Origin: Microthyrium microscopicum
Taxonomy: Eukaryota; Ascomycota; Dothideomycetes; Microthyriales; Microthyriaceae
Assembly (NCBI GenBank): GCA_010405405.1
Contig: MU004230.1
Location: forward strand, 4,017,119 to 4,081,118
Reading direction: 5' to 3'
DNA: 64,000 nucleotides
Both the position numbers and the translations under genes were made by a program. Under the pieces are notes generated by a model that was given only the letters and a program-made list of their open reading frames with translations, made no database searches and was not told the DNA's origin. This document shows positions 10,683 through 21,887 of the stretch, piece after piece (position 1 is the first letter of the stretch; the number at the start of each line of letters is the position of its first letter).

Positions 10683-12282
10683 ATGCCACAGCTGACGAGG
10701 GGGAGCCGTACTGCCAGACTTCTTGGGACTGTCGGAGGGAAGCAACATGCCACAGATGCTGATCATGAAGAACCTCTTCCCTCCACTCGCCGGAGTGCGA
10801 GATCAAAGCCGCCAGCCCCGATCAGATTGAACCAAGAAGCAACTGCCCCAAAAGATGCTCCATCAAAAACTCAGCCCAGGAAAATAGATGCAAAAGTTGC
10901 GTCTACTTCTAGCAAAGAGAACTCACCGTCAACCATACCAAAACAACCCGCACCAAAAGGGAATTCCAAGAAGAGGAAGGGCCAGGCAGACACCGAGAAG
11001 GATGCGGAGATCACATCGAAGAGGCAGAAATCTGAAGAGAAAGACGATGAAGCAAGTCGCCCGTTCTCAAGTCAGCACGCGAGTAGTCAACCACGCAAAG
11101 GCGGGCAGCATAAGTACCCAAAGAAACGTCCGACTTTCAACAATATATTCATCGTACCTAAGAAGAAAAACCCAAAGCTTACGTCTTCTCTACAAAGTGC
11201 GAAAGAAGCAGGTATGGAATTGGGACCGTCACCATCTCAACTAGGCTAATGTATTTCACAGGAAACAAAAAGCGAGTGCGACATCTAGCCGATGCAAAGG
11301 TTACGGAAGCTACGAAGCCTAAACCAGCATTTCGAAGACTTGGGGGCGCTCCTGACTCATCACAAGGAGAACCTAGCTCCTCGCTGGGCAGTACAGGCTT
11401 CAACGATTTAGATCTCAGTGGTGTTAAGAGCTCCTCGAGGTCGAGCACGAGCAAGCAAGCCAGTCAAATTCTCCTATCGTCAGGTCCAGGTTCTCACCTG
11501 AGCAATACCGTACCATCCCGTGTCGTAGACCTGTCGGAGACCCCAATCACCGTCGACAGTGATTCGAATATGTCGGATATAGAAGATGACATCGAAGAAA
11601 CCGGTGCCAACAAGCTACCCATCTGCAAACTTTGCGGATCGCTTGTTTCTCAAGACCTCTACGACGAATGGACAGCTCGCTATCCAGTAATGAATTTCCG
11701 GGAACAGCAGAAATTCTGTGACGAACACAAACGTACCCAGGCTGAAAAGGACTGGGTCTCGGAAGGCTACCCAGCAATCGAGTGGGACCAACTACATGCT
11801 CGCCTCAAAAATCACGAGAAAGACATTACCGCAATACTCAGAAATCCCAAAACATCCTTTTTCCGCAGCAAGCTGGAGGAATCTATCAATGCCGGCAAAG
11901 CAAGAAATGTCCTAACTCATGTGACCAAAGATGATGAGGCAGAGACTGCTCACGTCACAGTAGGCTACTATGGAATGAAAGGTTTACAGATGATGTAGGT
12001 GGCTTTCCCTTATTACACACGATACGACAGCTAATCCAGCATAGTACGGCATTCATCATGGAAAATTTCACTGGCAAGCTGAGACGAGTAGCAACAAAGG
12101 ACAGAATCATTGCTGAAAGAGATGTGGCAGGCTATGTGCAGATGGTCCTTGTGCCTGAAATAGCTATGAGACTGATCATGGAAGATATGGATGTAAATGA
12201 AGAGCAGGCACGAGTTATCATGAGAGAGAGTACAAATATTGGTATAGCGCTGAATGACTCTGAGGAGCGCAAAGCGGCCTGA
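10683..12282 (+). CDS. RTC4-like domain protein
   Basis: Related to yeast Rtc4 (restriction of telomere capping 4), a nuclear protein of poorly known role. Exons are 10683-11211, 11262-11994 and 12045-12282. The first half is low-complexity, basic and Ser/Pro-rich, with a likely nuclear signal (NSKKRKGQ). The conserved C-terminal domain carries LPICKLCGSLVSQDLYDEW (a CxxC pair), NFREQQKFCDEHK, EKDWVSEGYPAIEWDQL, YYGMKGL, FIMENFTGKLRRVA, GYVQMVLVPEIAMRLIMED and EEQARVIMRES. The last intron (donor GTAGGT after 11994) removes an in-frame stop and joins GLQM to ITAFIMENF, as in relatives, which supports the model. Length is about 499 residues. Confidence 0.88.
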
Positions 12283-12685
12283 TCTGGAAACGGACTGGAC
12301 GAAATATTTCTCACGCTCGTGGTATAGACTGTTCAGTATGGACAAACTTCTGGGGGAAGATATACTATCATTATATTTGCAAAGACCCTTCTGATGTAAG
12401 TGAATACTGACGATATTGGTCACACAACTCTCTTCTTATATTTCGCACAAGTTACACACTTCCGATGGGTGGATATAAGATGGGATTCGCAAGTGTCATG
12501 TATCACGCATAATTTGAGGTACTTTATGGTAAAATCTGGGCAATATATTGGGTATCATAGTTCTTGTAATCGTACTAAAGCTGGTTCGTAAGGCTGATAA
12601 TGCAGTGCTTGAAACGATGGCTTGAGCACTGAAATGTCCGCCGGAATTCGTAAGGGTGCAAGTAGGCAATTCATCTCTCAGGTTT
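12283..12685. other. Shared 3' region of convergent genes
   Basis: About 400 bp between the RTC4-like gene and the APH-family gene, which end towards each other. AT-rich, with no supported gene. Confidence 0.5.
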
Positions 12686-13561
12686 TCAAGTGTCTCCGAG
12701 ATATTTCTGACGAACTCGTTCCATTTCCAGCTCCGTTGGCATTGGATCCAGAAACAAATCGATCTGCTCTCGCCAGAAGAGATTCCGCATGTTGACCTGA
12801 CATGCCGTTGTATACTCCCAGTACGATGGATACCAGCCTGATGTCTCCCAATCAATGATGCCAACCACTTTATCTCCTTGAACGAGAATGTTGAGACTGC
12901 TAAGGTCTCCATGAGTAAAAACAGGTTGAGGCCAAGGTCCATCTTGAAGTTCCATCATATGATCTACCTCGGGTTCATATCCTGCCTCTCTCGTCAATCC
13001 AGCTCTAAGGAATCTGTGGAATTCCTGTATCGTTTCGAATGGTCCAAACTGTGGAGAGCCTCCTGGTACACGTCCGTCGGAAAGAAGCCCTCCATCCACA
13101 TTTGCAATGCCAATAGTTTTAGGATAATTTAGACTCCGTAGTTCTTTGATGTAGTCTTTGACCTGCACAAGAATCTTGTCTTTGGACTCTTGCGAAAGGT
13201 CTTGCCATACTGAGGCGAGAGTGACGCCAGATATTCGCTCCAGGACGAGGAATGTCCTCTCTTTGTGTACGAAAGAACAGTGAACCTTCGGGACAGGAAT
13301 TGATGTGTTTTTGGCAATGAATTTTAGTGTAGATGCCTCGGTCAGAGATGTAAATGACCCTGACTTTATACAGATAGTTTTCGATGCAAACAAGACGACG
13401 CCATGTTGAGGACGTAAGCGCCGCAGTAGTTTATACGCCAGGAGCGTTAGTACTCTTCGTATAAATGTGTTGTTGATTGGTGGTGATACCGTATTTAGTG
13501 TTGTCGATTTGCTGTCGTCCTCCAGTGACTGTTCTTTCCCTGATGAGTTGTTATGATTCAT
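12686..13561 (-). CDS. APH-family phosphotransferase-like protein
   Basis: Single-exon protein of 291 residues with the aminoglycoside phosphotransferase/choline kinase-like fold. Visible motifs: VPVP-type start of the nucleotide lobe (IPVPKVHCSF), ERISGVTL, the catalytic loop FTHGDLSSLNILV (HGDxxxxN) and the metal-binding VGIIDWETSGWYP. In fungi this family is large, and most members have unknown small-molecule substrates, so drug resistance should not be inferred. The lysine-bearing segment near TICIKSGSF may provide the ATP-contacting Lys. Length and motifs suggest it is intact. No neighbour points to a substrate. Confidence 0.88.
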   Translation of the reverse strand: MNHNNSSGKEQSLEDDSKSTTLNTVSPPINNTFIRRVLTLLAYKLLRRLRPQHGVVLFASKTICIKSGSFTSLTEASTLKFIAKNTSIPVPKVHCSFVHKERTFLVLERISGVTLASVWQDLSQESKDKILVQVKDYIKELRSLNYPKTIGIANVDGGLLSDGRVPGGSPQFGPFETIQEFHRFLRAGLTREAGYEPEVDHMMELQDGPWPQPVFTHGDLSSLNILVQGDKVVGIIDWETSGWYPSYWEYTTACQVNMRNLFWREQIDLFLDPMPTELEMERVRQKYLGDT

Positions 13562-16500
13562 CGAGTGTTGTGGTAGGAAGATGATCGGTCTTGAACGTCC
13601 ACGTCAATATATCGAGAACGTTAGGTCTAGGGCTTTGACGAGTGGTGTAATTCAATTACTACATTTACAGTAGAAGTTCTGGATAGATGTTTCATCCTGA
13701 AAAGAGAATTCTTTAGGGAGTCACCCAATATACGTGAACAACTTATTGTGGATGTAGCAGGTTATAACTTGAGAGTACTAAGAAGTAGCATCTACCTAGT
13801 GGCACTTCAAGAATAAAGAACCTAGCATGATATACATATTTTAATTTCTTCTATTTTAGAATACTGGTTCAATCAAACAAATGAGCTCAAAAATCAAGAC
13901 TAGCTGCAATCAATCCTGGCTGGTCTTGGATGGCCTCAACTGTTATTTTGAGCCATCTGATTTCGGCAAGCTTACAACATTGAACAGCTCTCAAGTATAG
14001 AAGATTCTGCGTCAAATTGTCCAAAAGCGCTAAGCTGGATCAGAAGAAACCTGAAAGGCGTAGAATAATAAAAGTAGGCTTGGACCGTTGGAAAAGGCAA
14101 ATCATCTGCATGTAGTCTTATTTTTAGAATTTAGATCTGAGCAGGCTTGCAGGGTGACTGTTGAGGCTCTGAGCTTATTCTTAGTTCCTTCCATGAACCA
14201 TGACAATCACTCCGTGCTGTTGGGATATACTGGATCATAATAGTGTTACTATGAGCATATGCTCAACGATCAACCATAGCGTGATCTTTCTAAAATGCGT
14301 CATACTATGAAAATGGTGGATGAACTCCTGGATCCTTATGGATCATTGTGGACGTCCAACTCGCGATCTTACCAGGCTGACCTGAAGAAACCACCCGGCT
14401 CCCTGACAAACGTAAAGATTTCCCCAGTATTCCATCAAAACACAGTTCACAGCCTTACCAGAGTCCGACCAAATCAGCAACCATTCTCTCAATGGTGAAG
14501 AAGAGAAAGGTTATTCTAAACCACCCTCTCCATTCGCTAATCCATCTCACTCACACCAACAAAACAGCCAGCCCCCGCATCTCAATCCCCTCGTCCCACT
14601 GGCACAAAAAAAACATGCACGATGCATCCCACAAGCCCACGCGAGCCTGACACCAACGAGGACCAAGGCAGTGGGACCGGGAGGCGGGAACTGTACGAGG
14701 CGCGGTCATTTGTTTTTGACGTGACAGGAAGATTGCTGGGGAAGAACGCGATGTGTTACTATTTTTGGCAACTGCGTGGCTTATAAATGGTACTAGACCA
14801 GGGTGTAGTGGGATGGATGGATGTGCGGAAACGGAAACTTTTATTTTGCTGCAGGAACTTATCCTGCTGGAACGAGGGATTTGCACGTGTAGGTTGTACA
14901 TGTTACCTTGCTGCAAGGCTGGCAGGATAACAGCCTTGAGGATGGTGTTGCGGACGCGAGATCAGCACTATGATACAAGTAGGACTAGAAGGGGCTTTGA
15001 TGCTGAAAAATTCGCGATGAGACTGGATTGGGGATTGGTTGGTGTGAGTGCTAATAGGCGAGTGAATAGAGCAAACCCTTGCGTAGAGTTGATATGACGG
15101 AAGCTTGAAAATTGTACCTATATGGTAGTCTGGCCCATGTTGAGATGTAAAATCCTTTTGAGAATTGATTGATGCCTTGCTGGAAGAATATTCTTTCTGA
15201 ATTGTGTGGAACAATCGTCGATCATATTTCAATGCACCCTTTGTGATATGATCCACAGCCATGCGGCTCCGTCGAATCTCAGGGTTCATATATAAAGTAG
15301 ATACTAAACTTTAGGAGAATATAGAGCGAATCCTTCGTCGTGAGAAGCAGATTGACGAGGCGATCATATGGAGATCCTGAACAAGGGGGAAAGCATTACA
15401 ATCAAGATGTTATGATAAGGGCCCGTGAGCCAAGAAGCGGAGGTTAATTTATGGGCAATATGGAGGATAGTTGAGGGTTCATTTGGCAAGATTTTTGTTC
15501 TTGTATTCCGCGGAGAGACTTCCGTAAGTAGATATTGCCGCAAGGGATAGCGAATGTGTACCTAGGGAACAATGTTCATTGTGGGACAAATGACCCTGAT
15601 TTGTTCTCGGATTCTGCCGTGGGAGCACAAAATACATGATTCGTTTCAACTTTGAAATTGGCCGTTCCGAGCAGCTAAAAGTCTTGACAAAAAGCTTATA
15701 TGTGAGAGAAAGTAGCTCGTACAGCAATCAAAGGTTGACAAGTTACTGGTGGTTTGATAGAGGGCGATGCAAAGTCAATATATAGCAGTGAGGCTATGCA
15801 GAAATGGAGTGCATTAGCAGCACGATCAAGGCATAAAAGGGCATATCTGGGACATGTTTTAGGGCGAAGGAGGGACAGCTGATTGGACGTAAAACGGTGA
15901 GGGAAGTTTAAACGGCTGGCAATCTGGGATAAAGTAGGAAGACGTCTCAGGAGGGCAGGCGGTGGCATCTGCGCATGGATTCGGCGAGATATGGATGGAG
16001 CAATCTTAATGTCAAATTGAGACTTTGGAGTGGTAAGGGTAATACTTGGTGGAGAAAAAGGTTGAGATTGATGTTTAATTCTTGTGGACCAGCATCCCCC
16101 AGAAAGGGATATCTAAGCTTCGGGATGTCGATACTCCAGACTGGTCTCGATGAAATGCAGATAATGGTCTTATTGTTTAGAGTCTTAAAAGAAGAGAGGA
16201 TCATATTGAAATGGAAGGAAAAGCACGGTCAAGGCGAAGAAGGGATGGAAGGAAGGGTTGCAGATTATAGCCTACTCCAGAGTAAAGGGCTAAATATCCA
16301 ATTGACGGCATTTTGGGGCCTGCACCTGCTGAGCTAAGCCCCACTCCTTATAATTACGCCATCCTCATTGGCAGGAATGCCCGTTAATTGCCTCCATTTG
16401 CGAACTGATGCAGACAAATTCGCCCGATCAGGCGTCCCTTGAGCACGACACTACACCAGGCTCGTTCTTCTTAGACGTGGATCAGACCAGTTAAAATCAG

Positions 16501-17195
16501 CACTTTCAAGGCCTCGATAGTGGGAATGGTCTGTTGCCAGGTATGGTGTTTAACCGGCAGATACCAGACAGGGCGAACGGGCCAGTAGGATTGTCGCGAG
16601 CCAGTCAGATCCCGCAAACTACCAGACGGACTGAAAGGCCATAGATTTGATTTCGCTGAATCTCATTGCTCGACTTTCAAGGTGGTCGGTCACTGGTGGT
16701 GCTGGCTCAAGGTCTCGACGGGCTGCTGCGGCTTGGTGCTTGTCGTTCAACTTACTCTATATTTAGCACTCTCCCACCCGCCGCCAACCTTCTTTCCCTC
16801 CCATCTCTCCGCTCAGTGCTGTCACTCTGCTCAATCTCCCTACCAAAGCAAAGTACTGTCTGGAATTTGCCAGAGCCAGACGCCTGTCAAAATAGTCTGT
16901 TGCCTGTTAATTCCACTCTCATATACCCTCATCCCCTCTTGGCTTCTCTCGTGCCTCTCTATCCTGCACCCAAGTCTATTTTTGCCTCTTCGTTATTTCC
17001 TTAATATCTGTTGCTTTTCTCGTCTTGCTTTCCACGTCACTTGTGTCGGTGCTCTCAACATCCTTCCCTCCATTTCCCAATTAGACGCGATCCGCAACCC
17101 CGTCCACTCCGGGTAGATCAGTTCTATACCAACACTCTGGACCCCATTCACTCTCTTCTTCACCTAGGGGATTATTGAACCCTCACGTCGCCACC
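13562..17195. other. Long non-coding region upstream of the MADS-box gene
   Basis: About 3.6 kb without a supported gene. Open frames of 60-128 codons occur on both strands (for example 14551-15289, 15479-16204) but lack recognisable domains and overlap each other. From about 16750 to 17190 the plus strand is rich in CT and CCCTC tracts, like the long leaders of fungal regulatory genes. The whole stretch may be an extended promoter and 5' leader of the MADS-box gene, possibly with a leader intron, but nothing proves that. Confidence 0.45.
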
Positions 17196-18995
17196 ATGGG
17201 CCGGCGCAAAATAGAAATCAAGGCCATTAAGGATGACCGCAATCGAAGTGTCACTTTTCTGAAGCGCAAGGGCGGCCTATTCAAAAAGGCACATGAGCTG
17301 AGCGTTCTTACCAGCGTCGAGGTCGCTGTCGTCATATTCGGTCATAACAACAAGCTGTTTGAGTACTGCTCCACCAAAGACTTGCCGGATTTCATGGCGC
17401 GTTATCAATATGCCAGGGGTCATGTATGAACTTCAAATCTTGGTACCGCCCCACATGGCTAACATGATTTTTAGTATGGCGGCGCACACGAGCACAAGGG
17501 TCCCGAAGATTTTAACGGAAAGAAGGACGACGACGACGATGATGATGAAGACATTGACGATCAGGTCACTGAATCGCATTCTCCACCCCAACAGGCAATG
17601 ATGCCTCATCATCTCCAAACCCAGCCTGTTTTTCAACACATTGGAGGAACACCGTCGGCATCTCCGCCAATGCCTAATGGCGTTTTCCAGCAGCGACAAG
17701 GCACTCCACATTCGAATCCACAACTCTCGAGACCAGCGTCGCGCACACATATCCGGCATCCAAGTAATGGGGTTCAGCTTCCAACAGGTATTTCACAACC
17801 ACCGCAAGGGCCAGGTCAACCAAGCTACGCATACATGCCAAACCCGCCAATTTACAATCCTCAAGCTGCAGCCGGTATGCAAGCGCGCGCGCAGCAACAA
17901 CCACCACCACTCCAATATCACCCACAATATACTTCTATGCCGCAAAACCATGTACAACCTCCTCACCCGTCGCCTCAACCAAATCAACAAATGTTTCAAC
18001 AAGAACAGCGGTTATCAATCCCAACAAGTCAACCACATCAACCTCATCAACCACAACAAACAGCGCAAGATTCCAAACCGCCGATAATACAACATCCCGT
18101 GCAGTCGCCTGAGCAGCAGCAAGGTCAATTTAATAGCCCACCTCTGCCGCAGCCTAAGCCTTTGCCTGCATCAAAATCGCAACACAGTATCTTCACGCCC
18201 ATAGATGACAGTAGATCATTACTGGCGAGACATTGGGACATAAAACCTGAGCCACCCAAGCCAATCAATGAAGGGAGTCGTGCTCAATCATTAGACGTTG
18301 GAGCGATGAAACGTAATGCAAATGGTCTGCCCAACGGTATTAACAAGACTCCGCCAGGCCATGGACCAACGAGTAATCCACCACAGAGGACGAATTCCAC
18401 GCCTGCATCAATGGGTCCAATGCCTCCAATGCGGACGAATTCAATGGCATCGGATGCTGCGAAAAGACCACGGCTCAAAGTGCAGATTCCGTTGGACGAA
18501 GATGAGGATGGAAAGACACCAACCTCAACCAGTTCGCCAGCTACACAAAGACCGCCCAGAGATCCGAACAACACGCTGACACCGATACGAGAAGGACCGT
18601 TACTGCCACCCCCTTCTCCGTCAGCGTCTGCGTTATTATCAGCCGGAGCAACTGGACCACCAAACCCATTTGCTCGACCACCGCCTCCGTCGCAACAAAA
18701 TGGAGGCAATGTAGGCGATATCGCGACTCCTCTCTCCGCTCTTCCCTCCAGATTTGTTAGTGACCAACTACTCCCCAGCCCGTCTAGTTTCATGCCTGAA
18801 TGGGGCTTTGGAAGAGGCGATAATGGTGGTGGAGGAAATCTTCTCCCAAGTCCGTTAAATTTCCAAACACCGGTGAATACGACAGGCCCAAGCTTCAGGA
18901 CAGAAAACAGTGCAGAGAAGAGAAAAGCCGAAGAACTTGAACGGGAAGATTCTGCACTCGCTGCATCTGGCCAAATAAAGAGAATCAAAACTTAG
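17196..18995 (+). CDS. RLM1: MEF2/RLM1-type MADS-box transcription factor
   Basis: Nuclear DNA-binding regulator; in fungi the RLM1/RlmA branch acts below the cell-wall-integrity MAP kinase. Exon 1 (17196-17423) encodes the MADS domain at residues 1-60: [53 protein letters not shown]. Exon 2 (17475-18995) carries an acidic run, a Gln/Pro-rich middle, and [12 protein letters not shown], which resembles a conserved Rlm1 segment with SP/TP sites. The C-terminal basic motif is GQIKRIKT. Total about 582 residues. The start at 17196 has a strong CCACCATGG context; the in-frame ATG at 17175 is less likely. The donor (GTATGA after 17423) is inferred from frame and the family sequence GPEDFNGK. The frame stays open after the stop (see the separate entry). 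Confidence 0.9.
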
Positions 18996-19256
18996 GAACG
19001 CGAAGATTCTGTGATTGGTACACCTGGCAGAATAAAGGGGATTGAAAATTGTAAACCCAAGCTTCATCCTTATCAACTGCCAGCTCTGGATATGAGCTTT
19101 CTTTCACCATCAAAGCGAAAACTTGATCCAATGGAACCAAAATCATACTATTCGGCAACACCAGACTCTGCATACTCGGACAATATTTTCTTCCGAGCCA
19201 TGACAGAGTCTCCGCTCAAGTCTCCCTTCAAATCATCCTCACCCTTACGACTATAA
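18996..19256 (+). other. In-frame open extension after the RLM1 stop codon
   Basis: Directly after the TAG at 18993-18995, the same frame stays open for 86 codons to a TAA at 19254-19256. Its sequence is rich in Ser/Pro/Lys and looks protein-like (SPSKRKLDPMEPK, TPDSAYSDNIFFRA, SPLKSPFKSSSP). The first 57 bp repeat the last 57 bp of the gene: [18 protein letters not shown] against EREDSVIGTPGRIKGIENC. It could be a formerly coding tail cut off by a stop, a read-through extension, or chance in the 3' UTR. Confidence 0.4.
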
Positions 19257-20653
19257 ATCAACCACACCATTTATTCCAAGTGTAACTTTACCGAATTCTT
19301 CCAACTAGCCGCGGACTCACGTGCAGAACCACCAACGACCCATTGCGTCCAGCGTTTTCCATCGACCTATTTTTATTCCACTTTCATTGCATGGTGTATA
19401 AAACGGCGGCCCATGTTTGGAGTAGGCGTTCTTCTTTTTTTTGTACGGAATAACGAGGCGAAAACTCATTTCCATTTTTTTTCCAACAACTATACGGCTA
19501 ACTGTATGGGTTCAAAACTTTTACTGATACCCTGGGATCATCATTTCTACTTTGTTTTTGACAGGCGTTTTTTTGTTTTATCCAGATATCAATCGCTTAT
19601 TGCATCATTGCGAGTACCTGTGTACCTAGCGACCAGAGACTCTTAGAGGATATTGAAGGGCGAATTCATTGGGGGCTGCTTGGATGAGCGTGTTCATTCG
19701 TTGATGGTAGATGGCTGTTAAGATTAGCTTTTTAGCAGGAAATTACATGATAGCGTCTGAGATGTTCAAACCGATTTTCCGCCTCTATTACTGATTTGTG
19801 ACTGTGAAATTATGCCATTGCGAGCGAACCGGTCAACTGTTCGCGCTGGTTGGACTTTGGAGTGTGAGATGGAAATGAAGCAATGAAGTTGGATGGTGCT
19901 GGTGCCATGCGATGGTGACGGATGAGGCTGAAACTGATCCAAAAATAGGTATCGCGCTTGTTAGCTGCCTTTTGGCTTCCCCAAGAGTCCAAGGGAAAGG
20001 CAAGCTTGGTTTTCGCGTCTATCAAAGTCAAATCCTGGTACTTCTCGTGGTGGGCAAAGTCAAAGTGAGGTGAGCAGGACCGATGAGGCTGTGATAATGA
20101 TATCCATGGCTCAGGTGTATCGGAACTTCTCGCCTCCTAGAGTAGTAGGCGCATACGCAGTGGATACATTAGTAGACATTCAAGCCTCTTGAAAGTAGTA
20201 CATCTGCTATCATACATGACAACATATAATCGGACCGTATATATTCTGATTAAGATTACCCGGCGCTCGAAGAAGAATTCGATCTAGCCCAATGCACAAT
20301 GCGCAGCCCAGCCTGATCGTTCAAGGTACTCCCAGCAACGTGCTTGATCCATTCCCAACACAGCCGCAAGCCCAACTTCACGAATCTGCCTAGCTGAATC
20401 AACACTCTCCCTCGACCTCGGATACCTATTGCTATTCTTTTCCTCTTCCTCGTCTTGGCCACTCCCATTGAGTCCTACTACTCAATCTTCAACACTTGAA
20501 ACACTGAGACACACGCAACACTGAGCCTAACGTATCACAACCAGTTGCTGCCCCTCATCCTCGGACAACTACCCCTCCAGCCCCGTCGCAAAGCCTCAGC
20601 TTCGACAAGAACGACATCAATCCTCAACTTCTCAAGAGCTAGGAATTTTGATA
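19257..20653. other. Intergenic, RLM1 3' side to PEF gene promoter
   Basis: About 1.4 kb with no supported gene. T-rich runs at 19430-19490 and 19550-19580 lie in the likely 3' region of the MADS-box gene. The segment 20480-20650 is C/A-rich and CT-rich, like a leader of the downstream gene. Confidence 0.45.
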
Positions 20654-21887
20654 ATGTCGGCTTACAGGAATCACTACAATCCTGACGCGCTCCCTGCTCA
20701 CGTCGAGCCCGAACAGGTACCCCATCCGACCCCTAACCACAACCTCCACTTCAACCACGAGATACTAACCACCATACAGGCCGCTGCCCTCCTATCCGGC
20801 GGTAGAAAGGACCCCAAACCAGCACCACCTCCCAACGACCGCTACACACGACCCGCCCCCGACCCACGCCGCGACTCCGGCCGTCCACCACGCGACGACT
20901 CCTACGGGCGCCCACCACCACCCCGCGACTCCTACGGCCCACCTCCTCCCCAACGTGACTCCTACGGCGCCAACGCACCACCACCGCGCGACTCCTGGGG
21001 CCGCCCACCGCCTCCCCGCGACAACTACGGCGGCGGGCCATCCGGCGCAGCAGGATTCACAAGTCCACCACCATCATCCTATGGCCCGCCTCCACCAGCG
21101 CAAAGTCGGCCACCGGCAAACTATAGACCTCCATCAACACTACCGCCACCGCGCGATGGGAATGATAGAGATGCGCTGTGGCCGATGTTCAAGACGGTGG
21201 ATAAAGATGGGAGCGGACAGTTGAGTGAGGCGGAGTTGAGGAGGGCGCTGGTGAATGGGGATTGGAGTCCGTTTGATGGACATACAGTGAAGATGATGAT
21301 TCGGATGTTTGATGCGGATCGAAATGGGAGTATAAATTTTGACGAGTTTTGGTATCGTTCTTCCCCTTCTCCTATCTCAAACTATACCCTTGGAAGAGCA
21401 GCGCTAATAGTAGTGTTTGTATAGTGGGCTATGGGGCTTTTTAAGTGCCTGGCGAAACCTGTTTGATCGATTCGATATTGATCGCAGCGGCAACATAAGC
21501 TTCAGCGAATTTAAGGACGCGCTCGTCGCTTTTGGATATAAGCTCAGTCCGCAGTTTGTCAGCTTGCTGTTCCGCACGTATGATCGACGGGGCGAGAATG
21601 CCATGAGCTTTGATTTGTTTGTGCAAGCCTGCATTAGTTTGAAGCGTATGACGGATGTTTTCAAAAAGTATGATGAGGATCGTGATGGATATATCACGCT
21701 AAGTTTGTAAGTTTTGATGCCAGGGAGAACTACCATGATTTTCGAGACTTTTGGATTGATTTTGATATACTAACTTCTACTGTAGTGAAGAATTCCTCAC
21801 AGGTGCGCAATCGCTATTTCTTATGAACTCTATTTCGGCGTCGACTGATACGGGCGTGTTTTAGAAATCATCAAGCAGCTTGATTAG
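20654..21887 (+). CDS. Penta-EF-hand calcium-binding protein (peflin/ALG-2-like)
   Basis: Calcium sensor of the PEF family, which in animals and yeast (Pef1) links Ca2+ to vesicle coat, membrane repair or polarity functions. Exons: 20654-20716, 20780-21351, 21425-21706, 21786-21802, 21865-21887. The N-terminal half is Pro/Gly/Tyr-rich with repeats of the RDSYGPPPP type. EF-hands follow: VDKDGSGQLSEAE, FDADRNGSINFDE, FDIDRSGNISFSE, a degenerate YDRRGENAMSFD, and YDEDRDGYITLSFEE. Splicing restores FDEFCGLWGFL and LSFEEFLTEIIKQLD, both strongly PEF-like. The first intron (63 bp, phase 0, with an ACTAAC branch site) is open in frame, so it could be retained. The start is the ATG at 20654. Confidence 0.9.

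Noticed and set aside
12686-13561. Antibiotic resistance gene
   Set aside because: The APH fold is very common in fungi with unrelated or unknown substrates; nothing here points to aminoglycosides.
14551-16204. Several frames of 80-128 codons upstream of the MADS-box gene
   Set aside because: They overlap each other on both strands and none shows a motif, signal peptide or plausible splice structure.
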